A DNA stretch of 18,322 nucleotides. Origin: an uncultured Collinsella sp. (lineage in GTDB: Bacteria; Actinomycetota; Coriobacteriia; Coriobacteriales; Coriobacteriaceae). Below, in pieces: positions 1 to 6,260 of the stretch. Numbering within the stretch: the stretch's first letter is position 1; the number at the start of each line of letters is the position of its first letter. The notes under the pieces were generated by a model that saw nothing but the letters and a program-made list of their open reading frames with translations, had not been told where the DNA came from and did not search any database. The stretch is from the NCBI GenBank assembly GCA_900550815.1, contig URTW01000017.1:1-18322 (forward strand), in the 5' to 3' direction. Both the position numbers and the translations under genes were made by a program.

Positions 1-130
1 TACCAGTCTAGCTGGAGCCGCCGAGGTGCGGTCTATCGAACAAATACTCAAGATTTGGGACAAACGCTACGGATTCATTTGCCTCATATGGAGCCGCGGT
101 GGTTGGGCGTGTGGGGCCATTTGACATTTC
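1..130. other. Left edge, no gene recognised
   Basis: This stretch precedes the first repeat and I see no supported gene in it. One forward frame is open from the window edge through to 390, but past 177 it only shadows larE on the other strand. Positions 95-113 on the minus strand resemble the left arm of palindrome B (3210-3223): GCCCAACCACC here against GCCCAAACCACC there. This may be a decayed half copy of B. Confidence 0.4.
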
Positions 131-176
131 CCCAGATAAAACCTGCCAAAATAAACCTGTCCCTTTTTGGCAGGTT
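131..176 (-). repeat. Palindromic repeat A, copy 1 (possible larE terminator)
   Basis: This is a 46-bp imperfect palindrome. The arms AACCTGCCAAAA (140-151) and TTTTGGCAGGTT (165-176) pair over 12 bp around a 13-nt loop that holds CCTGTCCC. Its reverse complement matches the copy at 3153-3198 in 45 of 46 positions. Read in the direction of larE, the hairpin starts inside the stop codon and is followed by TTATCT, so it could serve as an intrinsic terminator. The repeat identity is seen directly; the terminator role is inferred. Confidence 0.9.
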
Positions 177-1053
177 ACTGGTTCATGTTGCCGTGGATGT
201 AGGGGGTGACCTCGGGGGAGATATGGTCGCAGCCCAGCTCGCGCAGCGCGGACTCGATAACGGCGGGCAGCGGGGTCTTGCCCTTGTCGTCGACGGCGGC
301 ACCGCCGAGGGTGGCAATCTTGGCGACATCTGCGGGTGCGGCCTCGATATGCATGCGGCCGCCGACCAGGCGTGCGCGGACCTGAGCTAAGTCAAGATCG
401 TGCAGGTAATCCTCGCAGGCGCGGATTAAATCGACCTTCTCGCGCGTAAGCTCCTCGCCCGTGGGGACGCGCGTGGCAAGACATGCTCCCGCCGGCAGGT
501 TCCAAACGGGATAACCCCATGCGCGCAGTAGCTCACGCTCTTCGTCCTTGGTAAAGCCGACCTCCATAAGGGGTGAGCGTACGCCGAGCTCTTCTGCCGC
601 ACGCATGCCGGGGCGGTAGTCACCGCGATCGCTTGCGTTGCTGCCATCGATGACGGTGGGAAAGCCGAGCGACTTGGCGTGGTTGACGATGGCGGTAAAA
701 CCAGCGTGCTTGCAGTGGTAGCAGCGATTGGCATCGTTGCAGGCTACTTGGGGGAGTTGCAACTGATCCACCGAAAGATTGAGCACGGGGAGCTTAAAAT
801 GTGGCCCCTCATTGGCCTGCCCATCAACGGACTGCTCAAACGAAGCCTGCTCGGGCGTGCCGATGAGCGGCGTGGTGAGATGGACGAGGAGGGTATTGGT
901 AGGCATGATGCGGGCGCATACGGCGGCCAAAAAGCTGCTGTCAACGCCGCCGGAAAACCCGATAGCCACGCGCCCGTATGCCAAAAGCAGCTGTTCGAGC
1001 GCCGATAGCTTGTCTTGAAGCTCCTTTGCGGGTGCCGTGGTGTCTAAATTCAT
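175..1053 (-). CDS. larE: LarE-type ATP-dependent sulfur transferase, three-cysteine form
   Basis: This 292-aa protein belongs to the PP-loop ATP pyrophosphatase family. LarE AMPylates the carboxylates of the LarB product and inserts sulfur, making the pincer nickel cofactor of lactate racemase and related enzymes in the cytoplasm. The PP-loop SGGVDSS is at residues 34-40. A CYHC motif gives Cys111 and Cys114, and Cys191 lies in AGACLATR, the site of the sulfur-donor cysteine of single-cysteine LarE. From family knowledge, LarE proteins with these three cysteines bind a [4Fe-4S] cluster and need not sacrifice a cysteine, so this one is probably the cluster type. The ATG at 1053 follows AAGGAT at usual spacing. 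No larB, larC or racemase gene is in the window. The stop codon overlaps repeat A. A related PP-loop protein of other substrate is the main alternative. Confidence 0.85.
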   Translation of the reverse strand: MNLDTTAPAKELQDKLSALEQLLLAYGRVAIGFSGGVDSSFLAAVCARIMPTNTLLVHLTTPLIGTPEQASFEQSVDGQANEGPHFKLPVLNLSVDQLQLPQVACNDANRCYHCKHAGFTAIVNHAKSLGFPTVIDGSNASDRGDYRPGMRAAEELGVRSPLMEVGFTKDEERELLRAWGYPVWNLPAGACLATRVPTGEELTREKVDLIRACEDYLHDLDLAQVRARLVGGRMHIEAAPADVAKIATLGGAAVDDKGKTPLPAVIESALRELGCDHISPEVTPYIHGNMNQ

Positions 1054-1055
1054 GA

Positions 1056-1093
1056 AACGATCCTTATCGTTGAGTACTCGATCAAAAACTATA
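1056..1093 (-). promoter_or_regulatory. Candidate larE promoter and RBS hairpin
   Basis: On the minus strand a TATAGT hexamer (1093 to 1088) lies about 35 nt before the larE start and could be its -10 box. No good -35 is seen. Positions 1056-1071 form a perfect inverted repeat, AACGAT and ATCGTT around four bases. In the mRNA the Shine-Dalgarno AAGG is exactly the loop. This might modulate translation, but the stem is only 6 bp. Confidence 0.35.
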
Positions 1094-1149
1094 ATCCTAA
1101 TGCGTTACTTGCCATAAGACTTCTATCTGTGTAACGAAAGTGCAATATG

Positions 1150-1166
1150 GTATATACGTTATATAC
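1150..1166. promoter_or_regulatory. Operator-like inverted repeat upstream of the HAD gene
   Basis: GTATATA and TATATAC form perfect 7-bp arms around CGT. The site lies in the larE/HAD divergent gap, about 60 bp before the HAD start, and overlaps AT-rich promoter-like sequence. The spacing and symmetry fit a dimeric repressor site. The octamer TGGTATAT at 1148-1155 recurs upstream of glmS at 3297-3304. Binding protein unknown. Confidence 0.35.
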
Positions 1167-1226
1167 AAGTTGCCAAATGCGGTAGAGTTGCAGCAACGCG
1201 ACAGCGAGAGTCGATGGGGGACCGAT

Positions 1227-1877
1227 ATGATCAAGGCTGTTATTTTTGACATGGATGGAACGCTGGTCGATACCGAGCGTTTGGGGATTAAGGCCTGGAA
1301 GGCAGGCGCCGCTGAGCTGGGGCTCGCGATTGATGAAGCGCTGATCCATCAGTTTATCGGCCGCACGCTGCCCGATGTTATGGACATCCTCGATAAGCAT
1401 TATGGCAGCCACGAAACCACCGAGGCGATCTATCGTCGCCACAAGGAGATTCGCGACGAGATGGTCAAGACCGAACTGGAACTTAAGGCCGGCGCCGCCG
1501 AGTGCCTAGACGAGCTGCTGGCTGCGGGCTATCACGTGGGCCTTGCGACGTCATCGCGCCTCGTTACGGCCGAGCGCAACCTTAAGATGGTCGGTCTTTT
1601 TGACAAGTTTGAAACGGTAACGTGTGGCGAGGACGTCGCGCATGGCAAGCCCGACCCCGAGATGTATCTGCTCGCCTGCGAGCGCGCGGGCTTTGCTCCC
1701 GAGGAATGTGCCGTGGTCGAGGATTCGCGCAACGGCTGCGTCTCGGGCATTACGGCCGGCTGCCATGTCTTTGCCGTCCCCGATATCGTGCCGCTGCCGC
1801 AGGACGTGGTGGATGGCTGCGAGGCCGTGCTCGATACGCTGTTCGATTTGGCGGCGGCGGTCAAGGCCGTGCGCTAG
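1227..1877 (+). CDS. HAD-superfamily hydrolase, beta-phosphoglucomutase/phosphatase-like
   Basis: This 216-aa cytoplasmic protein has all the HAD motifs. Motif I is DMDGTLVDT, with nucleophile Asp8 and acid/base Asp10. Motif II is ATSSR near 107-111. The motif III lysine is in GKPDPEMY (Lys141), and motif IV is VVEDSRNG with Glu165 and Asp166. The helical cap after motif I (about 15-85) and the overall length fit subfamily IA, which includes beta-phosphoglucomutase and small phosphatases. The substrate cannot be read from sequence. I chose ATG 1227 because GGGGG lies 6 nt upstream and the protein then begins directly with the motif I strand; an in-frame ATG at 1140 would add 29 residues unlike the family. 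It is transcribed alone and ends in a strong shared terminator. Confidence 0.85.
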   Translation: MIKAVIFDMDGTLVDTERLGIKAWKAGAAELGLAIDEALIHQFIGRTLPDVMDILDKHYGSHETTEAIYRRHKEIRDEMVKTELELKAGAAECLDELLAAGYHVGLATSSRLVTAERNLKMVGLFDKFETVTCGEDVAHGKPDPEMYLLACERAGFAPEECAVVEDSRNGCVSGITAGCHVFAVPDIVPLPQDVVDGCEAVLDTLFDLAAAVKAVR

Positions 1878-1878
1878 A

Positions 1879-1905
1879 CAATTGCGGCGTTGAAACGAGC
1901 AATTG
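1879..1905 (+). other. Small stem-loop after the HAD stop codon
   Basis: CAATTGC (1879-1885) and GCAATTG (1899-1905) pair perfectly over 7 bp around 13 nt, starting two bases after the stop codon. No T-run follows, so it is not a terminator by itself. It may protect the 3' end or add to the large hairpin at 1916-1965. Confidence 0.4.
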
Positions 1906-1915
1906 CCCACGTTTG

Positions 1916-1965
1916 CGCTCAAGCAAAAGGGGTCCGGCAATGGTCGGGCCCCTTTTGCTTGAGCG
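1916..1965. terminator. Bidirectional terminator between the HAD and LacI-family genes
   Basis: Arms 1916-1932 and 1949-1965 pair perfectly over 17 bp; one T-G wobble and two more GC pairs continue inward. The inner GGGG/CCCC stem is flanked by AAAA and TTTT, so it reads as a hairpin plus U-tract on either strand. This fits the convergent gene ends at 1877 and 1991. Confidence 0.9.
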
Positions 1966-1990
1966 GCGACTTAGCATACTTGCGGGCGTG

Positions 1991-3103
1991 CTATAGATAC
2001 GCACCGAGGTTGATGGCCGTGGCGTCGGTCTGGCTGCTTGCCTGGGTGCTGGCGCGTTCCAGCAGGAACGGCCGCACGAGTTCTTGGCGGTTGATGTCCT
2101 CGATGGCCGTGACCGCGGTGACGGTGCGCGCGGCAGAGCCGATGTGGACGTGCTTGGTCTTTGCCGGGGCCTTGTTCTCAATTTGCTCCATGAGCAATTG
2201 AACGCCCTTGCGGCCAATCTCGTAGCCCGGGGGCGCTACCGTAGTGAGCGGGACCGATCCGCTCCAAGCGAGTGGGTTGCCATCGCAACCTGCTACGCGT
2301 ACTTGCCCGGGGACGGCGATGCCTTTGTCGACCAGCGCCGAGATGACGCCCGAGGCCAGCACGTCGGTCAGACCGACGACAAAATCGGGGCGTTCGTCGG
2401 CGGGGCGCGCGGCGATTTGGGCGCCGATGCCGTAGCCGTCGGCGGCGGTATTCCATTCGCCGGCGTCGATGACTTCGATCTTGATATCGGGGTGTAGAGC
2501 GAGCGCTTTATGAATGCCAAGGACGCGCAGGGTGAGTTGCATAAATGCTGCTCGGCCGACGACGACAATATGGTGTGCGCCGCGGGCGATGGCGAGCTCG
2601 GCGATAATGCGCCCCTGCGCCTCGTTGTCGGCGGCCACGTAGTAACCGGGCTCGGAACAGTGGATGTCCAGATGGACGATTGGCACGGGCATCTTGGTCA
2701 TGGCGGGGTGCCAGTCGGGGGACGTCATGGGCTGAACCATGACACCGGACATTTGCGTGCCCATAAAATAGCGCAAGAAATGGTCCTCGAGAATATCGTC
2801 GTTATCGGCGTTGGCGATGAGCAGGTCGTAGCCGTGCTTGCGGGCCTCGTTGTGGGCGCCGCTGGCGATTTGGAGCGAAAAGCCGTGATCGAGACGGGGG
2901 AGCACCAGGCCAAAGGACTTGGTGGTGCCGCCCGCGAGCTGGCGAGCGCTTTGGTTGGGCAGGTAGCCAAGGCGATTGATGGTCTCGTTGATGAGCTTGA
3001 GGGTCTCGGGGCGCAGCTTTTCGGGGTGGTTGAGCGCGTTGGAAACCGTGCCCAACGAAACCCCGGCCTCGCGCGCGACGTCGCTGATTTTTACCTTTGC
3101 CAT
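1991..3103 (-). CDS. LacI-family transcriptional regulator
   Basis: This 370-aa protein starts with a typical LacI helix-turn-helix, VKISDVAREAGVSLGTVSNALN (given here as VKISDVAREAG at 4-14 then VSLGTVSNALN at 15-25). The hinge region RLGYLPNQSARQLAGG is at about 44-59. The rest is a periplasmic-binding-protein-like effector domain with the segments GVMVQP, VVVGR, VVGLTDVLASGVISAL and VRVAGCDGNPL in the expected order. Such proteins are dimeric or tetrameric repressors, usually of sugar genes. The effector and targets are not evident, since glmS and the HAD gene are the only neighbours. ATG 3103 follows AAAGGGG at 5-6 nt. The same frame stays open upstream across the antisense of glmS, but that is not coding. 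The C-terminal 20 or so residues, rich in Ser, Thr and Gln, extend beyond the usual domain end. Confidence 0.9.
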   Translation of the reverse strand: MAKVKISDVAREAGVSLGTVSNALNHPEKLRPETLKLINETINRLGYLPNQSARQLAGGTTKSFGLVLPRLDHGFSLQIASGAHNEARKHGYDLLIANADNDDILEDHFLRYFMGTQMSGVMVQPMTSPDWHPAMTKMPVPIVHLDIHCSEPGYYVAADNEAQGRIIAELAIARGAHHIVVVGRAAFMQLTLRVLGIHKALALHPDIKIEVIDAGEWNTAADGYGIGAQIAARPADERPDFVVGLTDVLASGVISALVDKGIAVPGQVRVAGCDGNPLAWSGSVPLTTVAPPGYEIGRKGVQLLMEQIENKAPAKTKHVHIGSAARTVTAVTAIEDINRQELVRPFLLERASTQASSQTDATAINLGAYL

Positions 3104-3152
3104 AGCGGCCCCTTTGATGCGTTTCAAGTACAAGGCAGATTGTAGCATCCCA

Positions 3153-3198
3153 AACCTACCAAAAAGGGACAGGTTTATTTTGGCAGGTTTTATCTGGG
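3153..3198 (+). repeat. Palindromic repeat A, copy 2
   Basis: This copy is in the opposite orientation to copies 1 and 3. The arms AACCTACCAAAA (3153-3164) and TTTTGGCAGGTT (3178-3189) flank a loop with GGGACAGG, the complement of CCTGTCCC. One G-to-A change weakens the left arm relative to copy 1; the rest of the 46 bp is identical. It lies between the divergent LacI-family and glmS genes, so here it cannot be a simple gene-end terminator. Confidence 0.9.
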
Positions 3199-3209
3199 CA
3201 AACGCTGGA

Positions 3210-3256
3210 GCCCAAACCACCACAAAGGCGCCTGTCCCCATCGTGGTGGTTTGGGC
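3210..3256 (+). repeat. Palindrome B, with the same loop core as repeat A
   Basis: Arms 3210-3223 (GCCCAAACCACCAC) and 3243-3256 pair perfectly over 14 bp around a 19-nt loop that contains GGCGCC and then CCTGTCCC. The stems are unrelated to repeat A but the loop octamer is the same, and it lies only 11 bp from copy 2 of A. A possible decayed left arm follows copy 1 of A in the same relative order (minus strand, 95-113). Confidence 0.85.
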
Positions 3257-3270
3257 ATGTGTGCATCGGG

Positions 3271-3304
3271 TGGTATCTAAGTTGAGATACCACTTCTGGT
3301 ATAT
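3271..3304 (+). promoter_or_regulatory. Operator-like triple motif upstream of glmS
   Basis: TGGTATCT (3271-3278) and AGATACCA (3285-3292) form perfect 8-bp arms around six bases. A further TGGTATAT follows at 3297-3304. Three alternately oriented copies of one half-site just before the candidate promoter suggest a regulator site. The factor is unknown; the adjacent LacI-family protein is possible, though the motif lacks the usual central CG. Confidence 0.45.
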
Positions 3305-3323
3305 CAGCTTGCGTTTGCGTGAG

Positions 3324-3329
3324 TACAAT
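3324..3329 (+). promoter_or_regulatory. Candidate glmS promoter -10 box
   Basis: TACAAT preceded by GAG matches a -10 box and places transcription start near 3336, giving a leader of about 68 nt. The same GAGTACAAT string occurs upstream of ilvE (16995-17003). No convincing -35 is visible. Confidence 0.4.
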
Positions 3330-3403
3330 ACTCGAACGTTATACGTCTCAGCGCCCCTTGTGCGTGGACGTCTTGCAGTCACGCGAACGAAGGGATTTAT
3401 TTT

Positions 3404-5251
3404 ATGTGCGGAATCGTCGGCTACACCGGCTCTGATATTGCAAAGAACATCCTGGTCACGGGCCTCAAGCGTATGGAGTATCGCGGCTATGACTCCTCGG
3501 GCGTCGCGCTCGAGGTGGGCAAGGGCGCCGCGGCACACCTCGATGTCATCCGCCGCGTGGGCAAGGTCGCGGGCCTGGAGAGCGAGCTTTCCAACATCGA
3601 CAGCGACGCTACCTGCGGTATCGGCCACACCCGTTGGGCCACCCACGGCAAGCCTTCCGTCGTTAACGCTCACCCCCACACCAGCTGCGACGGTCGTATC
3701 GCCATCGTCCACAACGGCATCATCGAGAACTTCGCCGAGCTGCGCGAAGAGCTGGAGGGTCGCGGCCACCACTTTAAGAGCGAGACCGATACCGAGGTCT
3801 TCGCGCATCTGATCGAAGAGGCTTATGACGAGACGCACGACCTGATGGCCTCCGTGCGCGAGGCGTGCACCCACGTGGTCGGTGCCTATGGTCTGGCCGC
3901 CGTGTGCGCTGACGAGCCCGGCGTGATCGCCGTGGCCCGCAAGGATTCCCCGATCGTAGTCGGCGTGGGCGAAACCGGCTCCTATGTCGCCTCCGACGTC
4001 ATCGCGCTCATCGACGCCACCCGCGATGTCGTGGTGCTCGAGGACGGTCAGTTTGCCAAGCTCACGCCCGCAGGCGTCGAGTACACCGACGAGGCCGGCA
4101 ACGTTATCGAGCCCAAGGTCACCCACATCGACTGGGACCTGGACATGGCAGAAAAGGGCGGTTATCCCGACTTTATGCTCAAGGAAATCCACGAGCAGCC
4201 GCGCGTCGTGCGCGACACGCTGGTCGGTCGCATGACGCCGGCCGGCGAGCTCGACATCGACGAGCTGGGCCTTTCGCTCGAGGAGCTCAACGACATCGAC
4301 CGCGTCTACGTGATCGCTTGCGGCACCAGCTATCACGCTGGCCTCATTGCCAAGAATCTCATTGAGGGCTGGGCTCGCATCCCCACCGAGGTTGAGGCGG
4401 CCAGCGAGTTCCGTTATCGCAATCCCATCATCACGCCGACGACGCTCGTCGTTGCCGTGTCCCAGTCGGGCGAGACGGCCGATACCCTTGCCGCCATTCG
4501 CGACGCGCGCATCAAAGGTGCCAAGGTCTTCGGCATCACCAACGTGGTGGGCAGCCCTGTGGCGCGTGAGAGCGACGGTGTCATCTACACCAAGGCCAAC
4601 AAGGAGATCGCGGTCGCTTCGACCAAGAGCTTCATCGGCCAGGTCGTGAGCCTTACGCTTTTGGCTCTGCTGCTGGCGCAGGTCAAGTACCGTCTGACCA
4701 CCAAGCAGGCGCGCATGCTGTTCCGCGAGCTTTCCGATACGGCCGAGCAGATCCAGTGGATTTTGGATACCCAAACCGAGGCCGTGCATGAGGCTGCCCT
4801 GCTGTGCAAGGATGCGCAGTCGGCGCTGTTCGTGGGCCGCGGCATGGGTGCCGCTATTTCCTACGAGGGCGCGCTCAAGCTCAAAGAGGTCAGCTACCTG
4901 CACGCCGAGGCCTACGCCGCCGGTGAGATGAAGCACGGCCCCATCGCGCTGATCGACCCGGGCTTCCCTGTCATCGCCGTGGCCACCAAGAGTGCCACCT
5001 ACGACAAGACCGTGTCGAACCTCATGGAGTGCAAGGCGCGCGGCGCCAAGGTCATCGTCGTTGCCACCGAGGGCGACGAGGAGATCAACAAGATCGCCGA
5101 CTGCATTATCCGCGTGCCAGCAGTCCGCGACGTGTTCAGCCCCATCACGGCGAGCGTCCCGCTGCAGCTGCTCGCCCGCGAGGTCGCCATCCTGCGCGGC
5201 TGCGACGTCGACCAACCCCGCAACCTGGCGAAAAGCGTTACTGTCGAGTAA
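3404..5251 (+). CDS. glmS: Glutamine-fructose-6-phosphate aminotransferase (isomerizing)
   Basis: This 615-aa enzyme makes glucosamine-6-phosphate from fructose-6-phosphate and glutamine, the first step toward UDP-GlcNAc for peptidoglycan. MCGIVGYTG puts the catalytic N-terminal Cys2 in place. HTRWATHG (75-82) and HNGIIEN (103-109) are class II glutaminase motifs. Two SIS sugar-isomerase domains follow: SQSGETADT is near residue 353, TKSFIGQ follows, and the second spans roughly 460-600. The C-terminus QPRNLAKSVTVE is the family signature that shuttles substrate. Length is normal. AAGGGA lies upstream of ATG 3404. The codon use (many C-ending codons) looks like that of a highly expressed gene. 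It appears monocistronic, ending at a strong terminator. Confidence 0.98.
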   Translation: MCGIVGYTGSDIAKNILVTGLKRMEYRGYDSSGVALEVGKGAAAHLDVIRRVGKVAGLESELSNIDSDATCGIGHTRWATHGKPSVVNAHPHTSCDGRIAIVHNGIIENFAELREELEGRGHHFKSETDTEVFAHLIEEAYDETHDLMASVREACTHVVGAYGLAAVCADEPGVIAVARKDSPIVVGVGETGSYVASDVIALIDATRDVVVLEDGQFAKLTPAGVEYTDEAGNVIEPKVTHIDWDLDMAEKGGYPDFMLKEIHEQPRVVRDTLVGRMTPAGELDIDELGLSLEELNDIDRVYVIACGTSYHAGLIAKNLIEGWARIPTEVEAASEFRYRNPIITPTTLVVAVSQSGETADTLAAIRDARIKGAKVFGITNVVGSPVARESDGVIYTKANKEIAVASTKSFIGQVVSLTLLALLLAQVKYRLTTKQARMLFRELSDTAEQIQWILDTQTEAVHEAALLCKDAQSALFVGRGMGAAISYEGALKLKEVSYLHAEAYAAGEMKHGPIALIDPGFPVIAVATKSATYDKTVSNLMECKARGAKVIVVATEGDEEINKIADCIIRVPAVRDVFSPITASVPLQLLAREVAILRGCDVDQPRNLAKSVTVE

Positions 5252-5272
5252 TCGAGTTCCGTCATCCTAACA

Positions 5273-5314
5273 ACTAAGGCCCGGCTCCGCATCAAGACGG
5301 AGCCGGGCCTTAGT
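5273..5314. terminator. glmS terminator, long perfect hairpin
   Basis: Arms 5273-5289 and 5298-5314 pair perfectly over 17 bp, mostly G and C, with an 8-nt loop. It lies 21 nt past the glmS stop, between convergent genes. No clear U-tract follows, so termination may rely on stem strength or Rho; repeat A copy 3 follows immediately. Confidence 0.75.
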
Positions 5315-5323
5315 CGCATTTGA

Positions 5324-5367
5324 CCAGATAAACCTGCCAAAATGAACCTGTCCCTTTTTGGCAGGTT
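5324..5367 (-). repeat. Palindromic repeat A, copy 3 (possible GntR gene terminator)
   Basis: The arms AACCTGCCAAAA (5331-5342) and TTTTGGCAGGTT (5356-5367) are identical to copy 1. Compared with copy 1 it lacks one A in the tail and has one loop A-to-G change. As in copy 1, the last two bases are part of the TAA stop of the leftward gene. CATTTGA next to the tail is shared with copy 1 (118-124 and 5317-5323), so the unit may extend further. Confidence 0.9.
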
Positions 5368-6097
5368 AGCGGAGCTTGCTGGTCTCGAAGTACTCGGGGA
5401 ACTGGTCCAGAACCTCGGTCTGGTTGCGGAACATCATATGCAGGTGCTTACTGACCAAAAAGCTCGCTTCGATGGGGTCGCGACCGGCGATAGCGCGGCG
5501 AATCTGCTTGTGCTCGTTCACGATGTCCTGATTGTCGAGAACCTGCGTGGCGGCGCGCAGCCAGCGGAAGCGCTCCAGGTCGGCATTGGTCTCTTCGAGC
5601 CACGACCACACGGTGCTGCGACATGCGATGCTAAAAATCATGTGATGCATGAGGTTGTCGCTCAAAAAGAAGCCGATGCGATCCTCTTCGGCCATGGCCT
5701 TTTCCTGCAGCGCGATGGCGCGGTCGAGCTGCTCGATGCCGGCCGACGTGGCGCGCGCACAGCACTCCACGATCACCTGCTTTTCCAGATGTTCGCGGAT
5801 GTAGCAGGCACTCTCAGCAAGGGTGAGGTTGATGGGTGAGACGTAGGTGCCGCTCTGGGGCACGGTGCGCACCAGGCCTTCCTGCGCCAAGCGAACCAAA
5901 GCCTCGCGCACGGGCGTGCGACCCATATCCAGGTCGTCGCAAAGTTGCTTGACGCCCAGCTTTTCGCCCGGCTTGTAGTCCAGGTAGACGATTTTGCGTC
6001 GAATGGTGTGGTAGGACTGGTCCTGTAGACTCGTTTCCTGCTCGCCGACGTGCATCGATTCTTCCATAGCGCCTCGCAACTGTTCTATCAAACTCAT
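5366..6097 (-). CDS. GntR-family regulator, FadR/FCD subfamily
   Basis: This protein of up to 243 aa has an N-terminal winged helix (about 26-90), with YKPGEKLGVKQLCDDL followed by the recognition helix GRTPVREALVRLAQEGLV. A C-terminal all-helical FCD effector domain spans about 95-225. Asp147, His151, His196 and His218 match the D-x3-H...H...H metal-site pattern of FCD domains, so a metal-bound carboxylate ligand is likely. It is divergent from the YeiH-like transporter across 163 bp and probably controls that gene and itself. The start is uncertain: ATG 6097 has no Shine-Dalgarno and lies close to a CATAAT box, so it could be near-leaderless, while the in-frame ATG at 6067 has GAGG 4 nt upstream. 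The stop overlaps repeat A copy 3. Confidence 0.9.
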   Translation of the reverse strand: MSLIEQLRGAMEESMHVGEQETSLQDQSYHTIRRKIVYLDYKPGEKLGVKQLCDDLDMGRTPVREALVRLAQEGLVRTVPQSGTYVSPINLTLAESACYIREHLEKQVIVECCARATSAGIEQLDRAIALQEKAMAEEDRIGFFLSDNLMHHMIFSIACRSTVWSWLEETNADLERFRWLRAATQVLDNQDIVNEHKQIRRAIAGRDPIEASFLVSKHLHMMFRNQTEVLDQFPEYFETSKLR

Positions 6098-6185
6098 ATG
6101 TCAGTTGTTAATTATGCCGCGAATCAGCTCTCCGCGGTGGGTAATTCGGCTGTTGCCTGAGAACTAATGCGGCATCTTAGTCTGT

Positions 6186-6235
6186 GTTTGCGCAAGGCTG
6201 CGCTCAATGTTGCCGTATCATAAGCCGTCGCAAAC
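6186..6235 (+). promoter_or_regulatory. Divergent regulatory gap, GntR gene/yeiH-like
   Basis: The 163-bp gap 6098-6260 separates the regulator and transporter genes. GTTTGCG (6186-6192) and CGCAAAC (6229-6235) form a 7-bp inverted repeat 36 bp apart, bracketing the likely yeiH promoter or leader. No short GntR-type palindrome is obvious, and no clear -35/-10 pair can be fixed. Confidence 0.3.
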
Positions 6236-6260
6236 GTGAAATAGAAAGAAGGAATCCCAT

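Noticed and set aside
55..390. Forward ORF of 111 aa over the left edge and the larE 3' end
   Set aside because: It runs through repeat A and antisense of larE. Similar short peptides appear wherever repeat A occurs, so it is a repeat artefact.
3330..3403. glmS ribozyme in the glmS leader
   Set aside because: The predicted leader is about 68 nt, too short, and no conserved ribozyme core is visible in the gap. The class is known mainly from Firmicutes.
1991..5215. A 1074-aa open frame on the minus strand
   Set aside because: Only its last 370 residues, the LacI-family protein, are real. The rest is the gap and the antisense of glmS, open because of the GC-rich codon pattern; it has no domain features.
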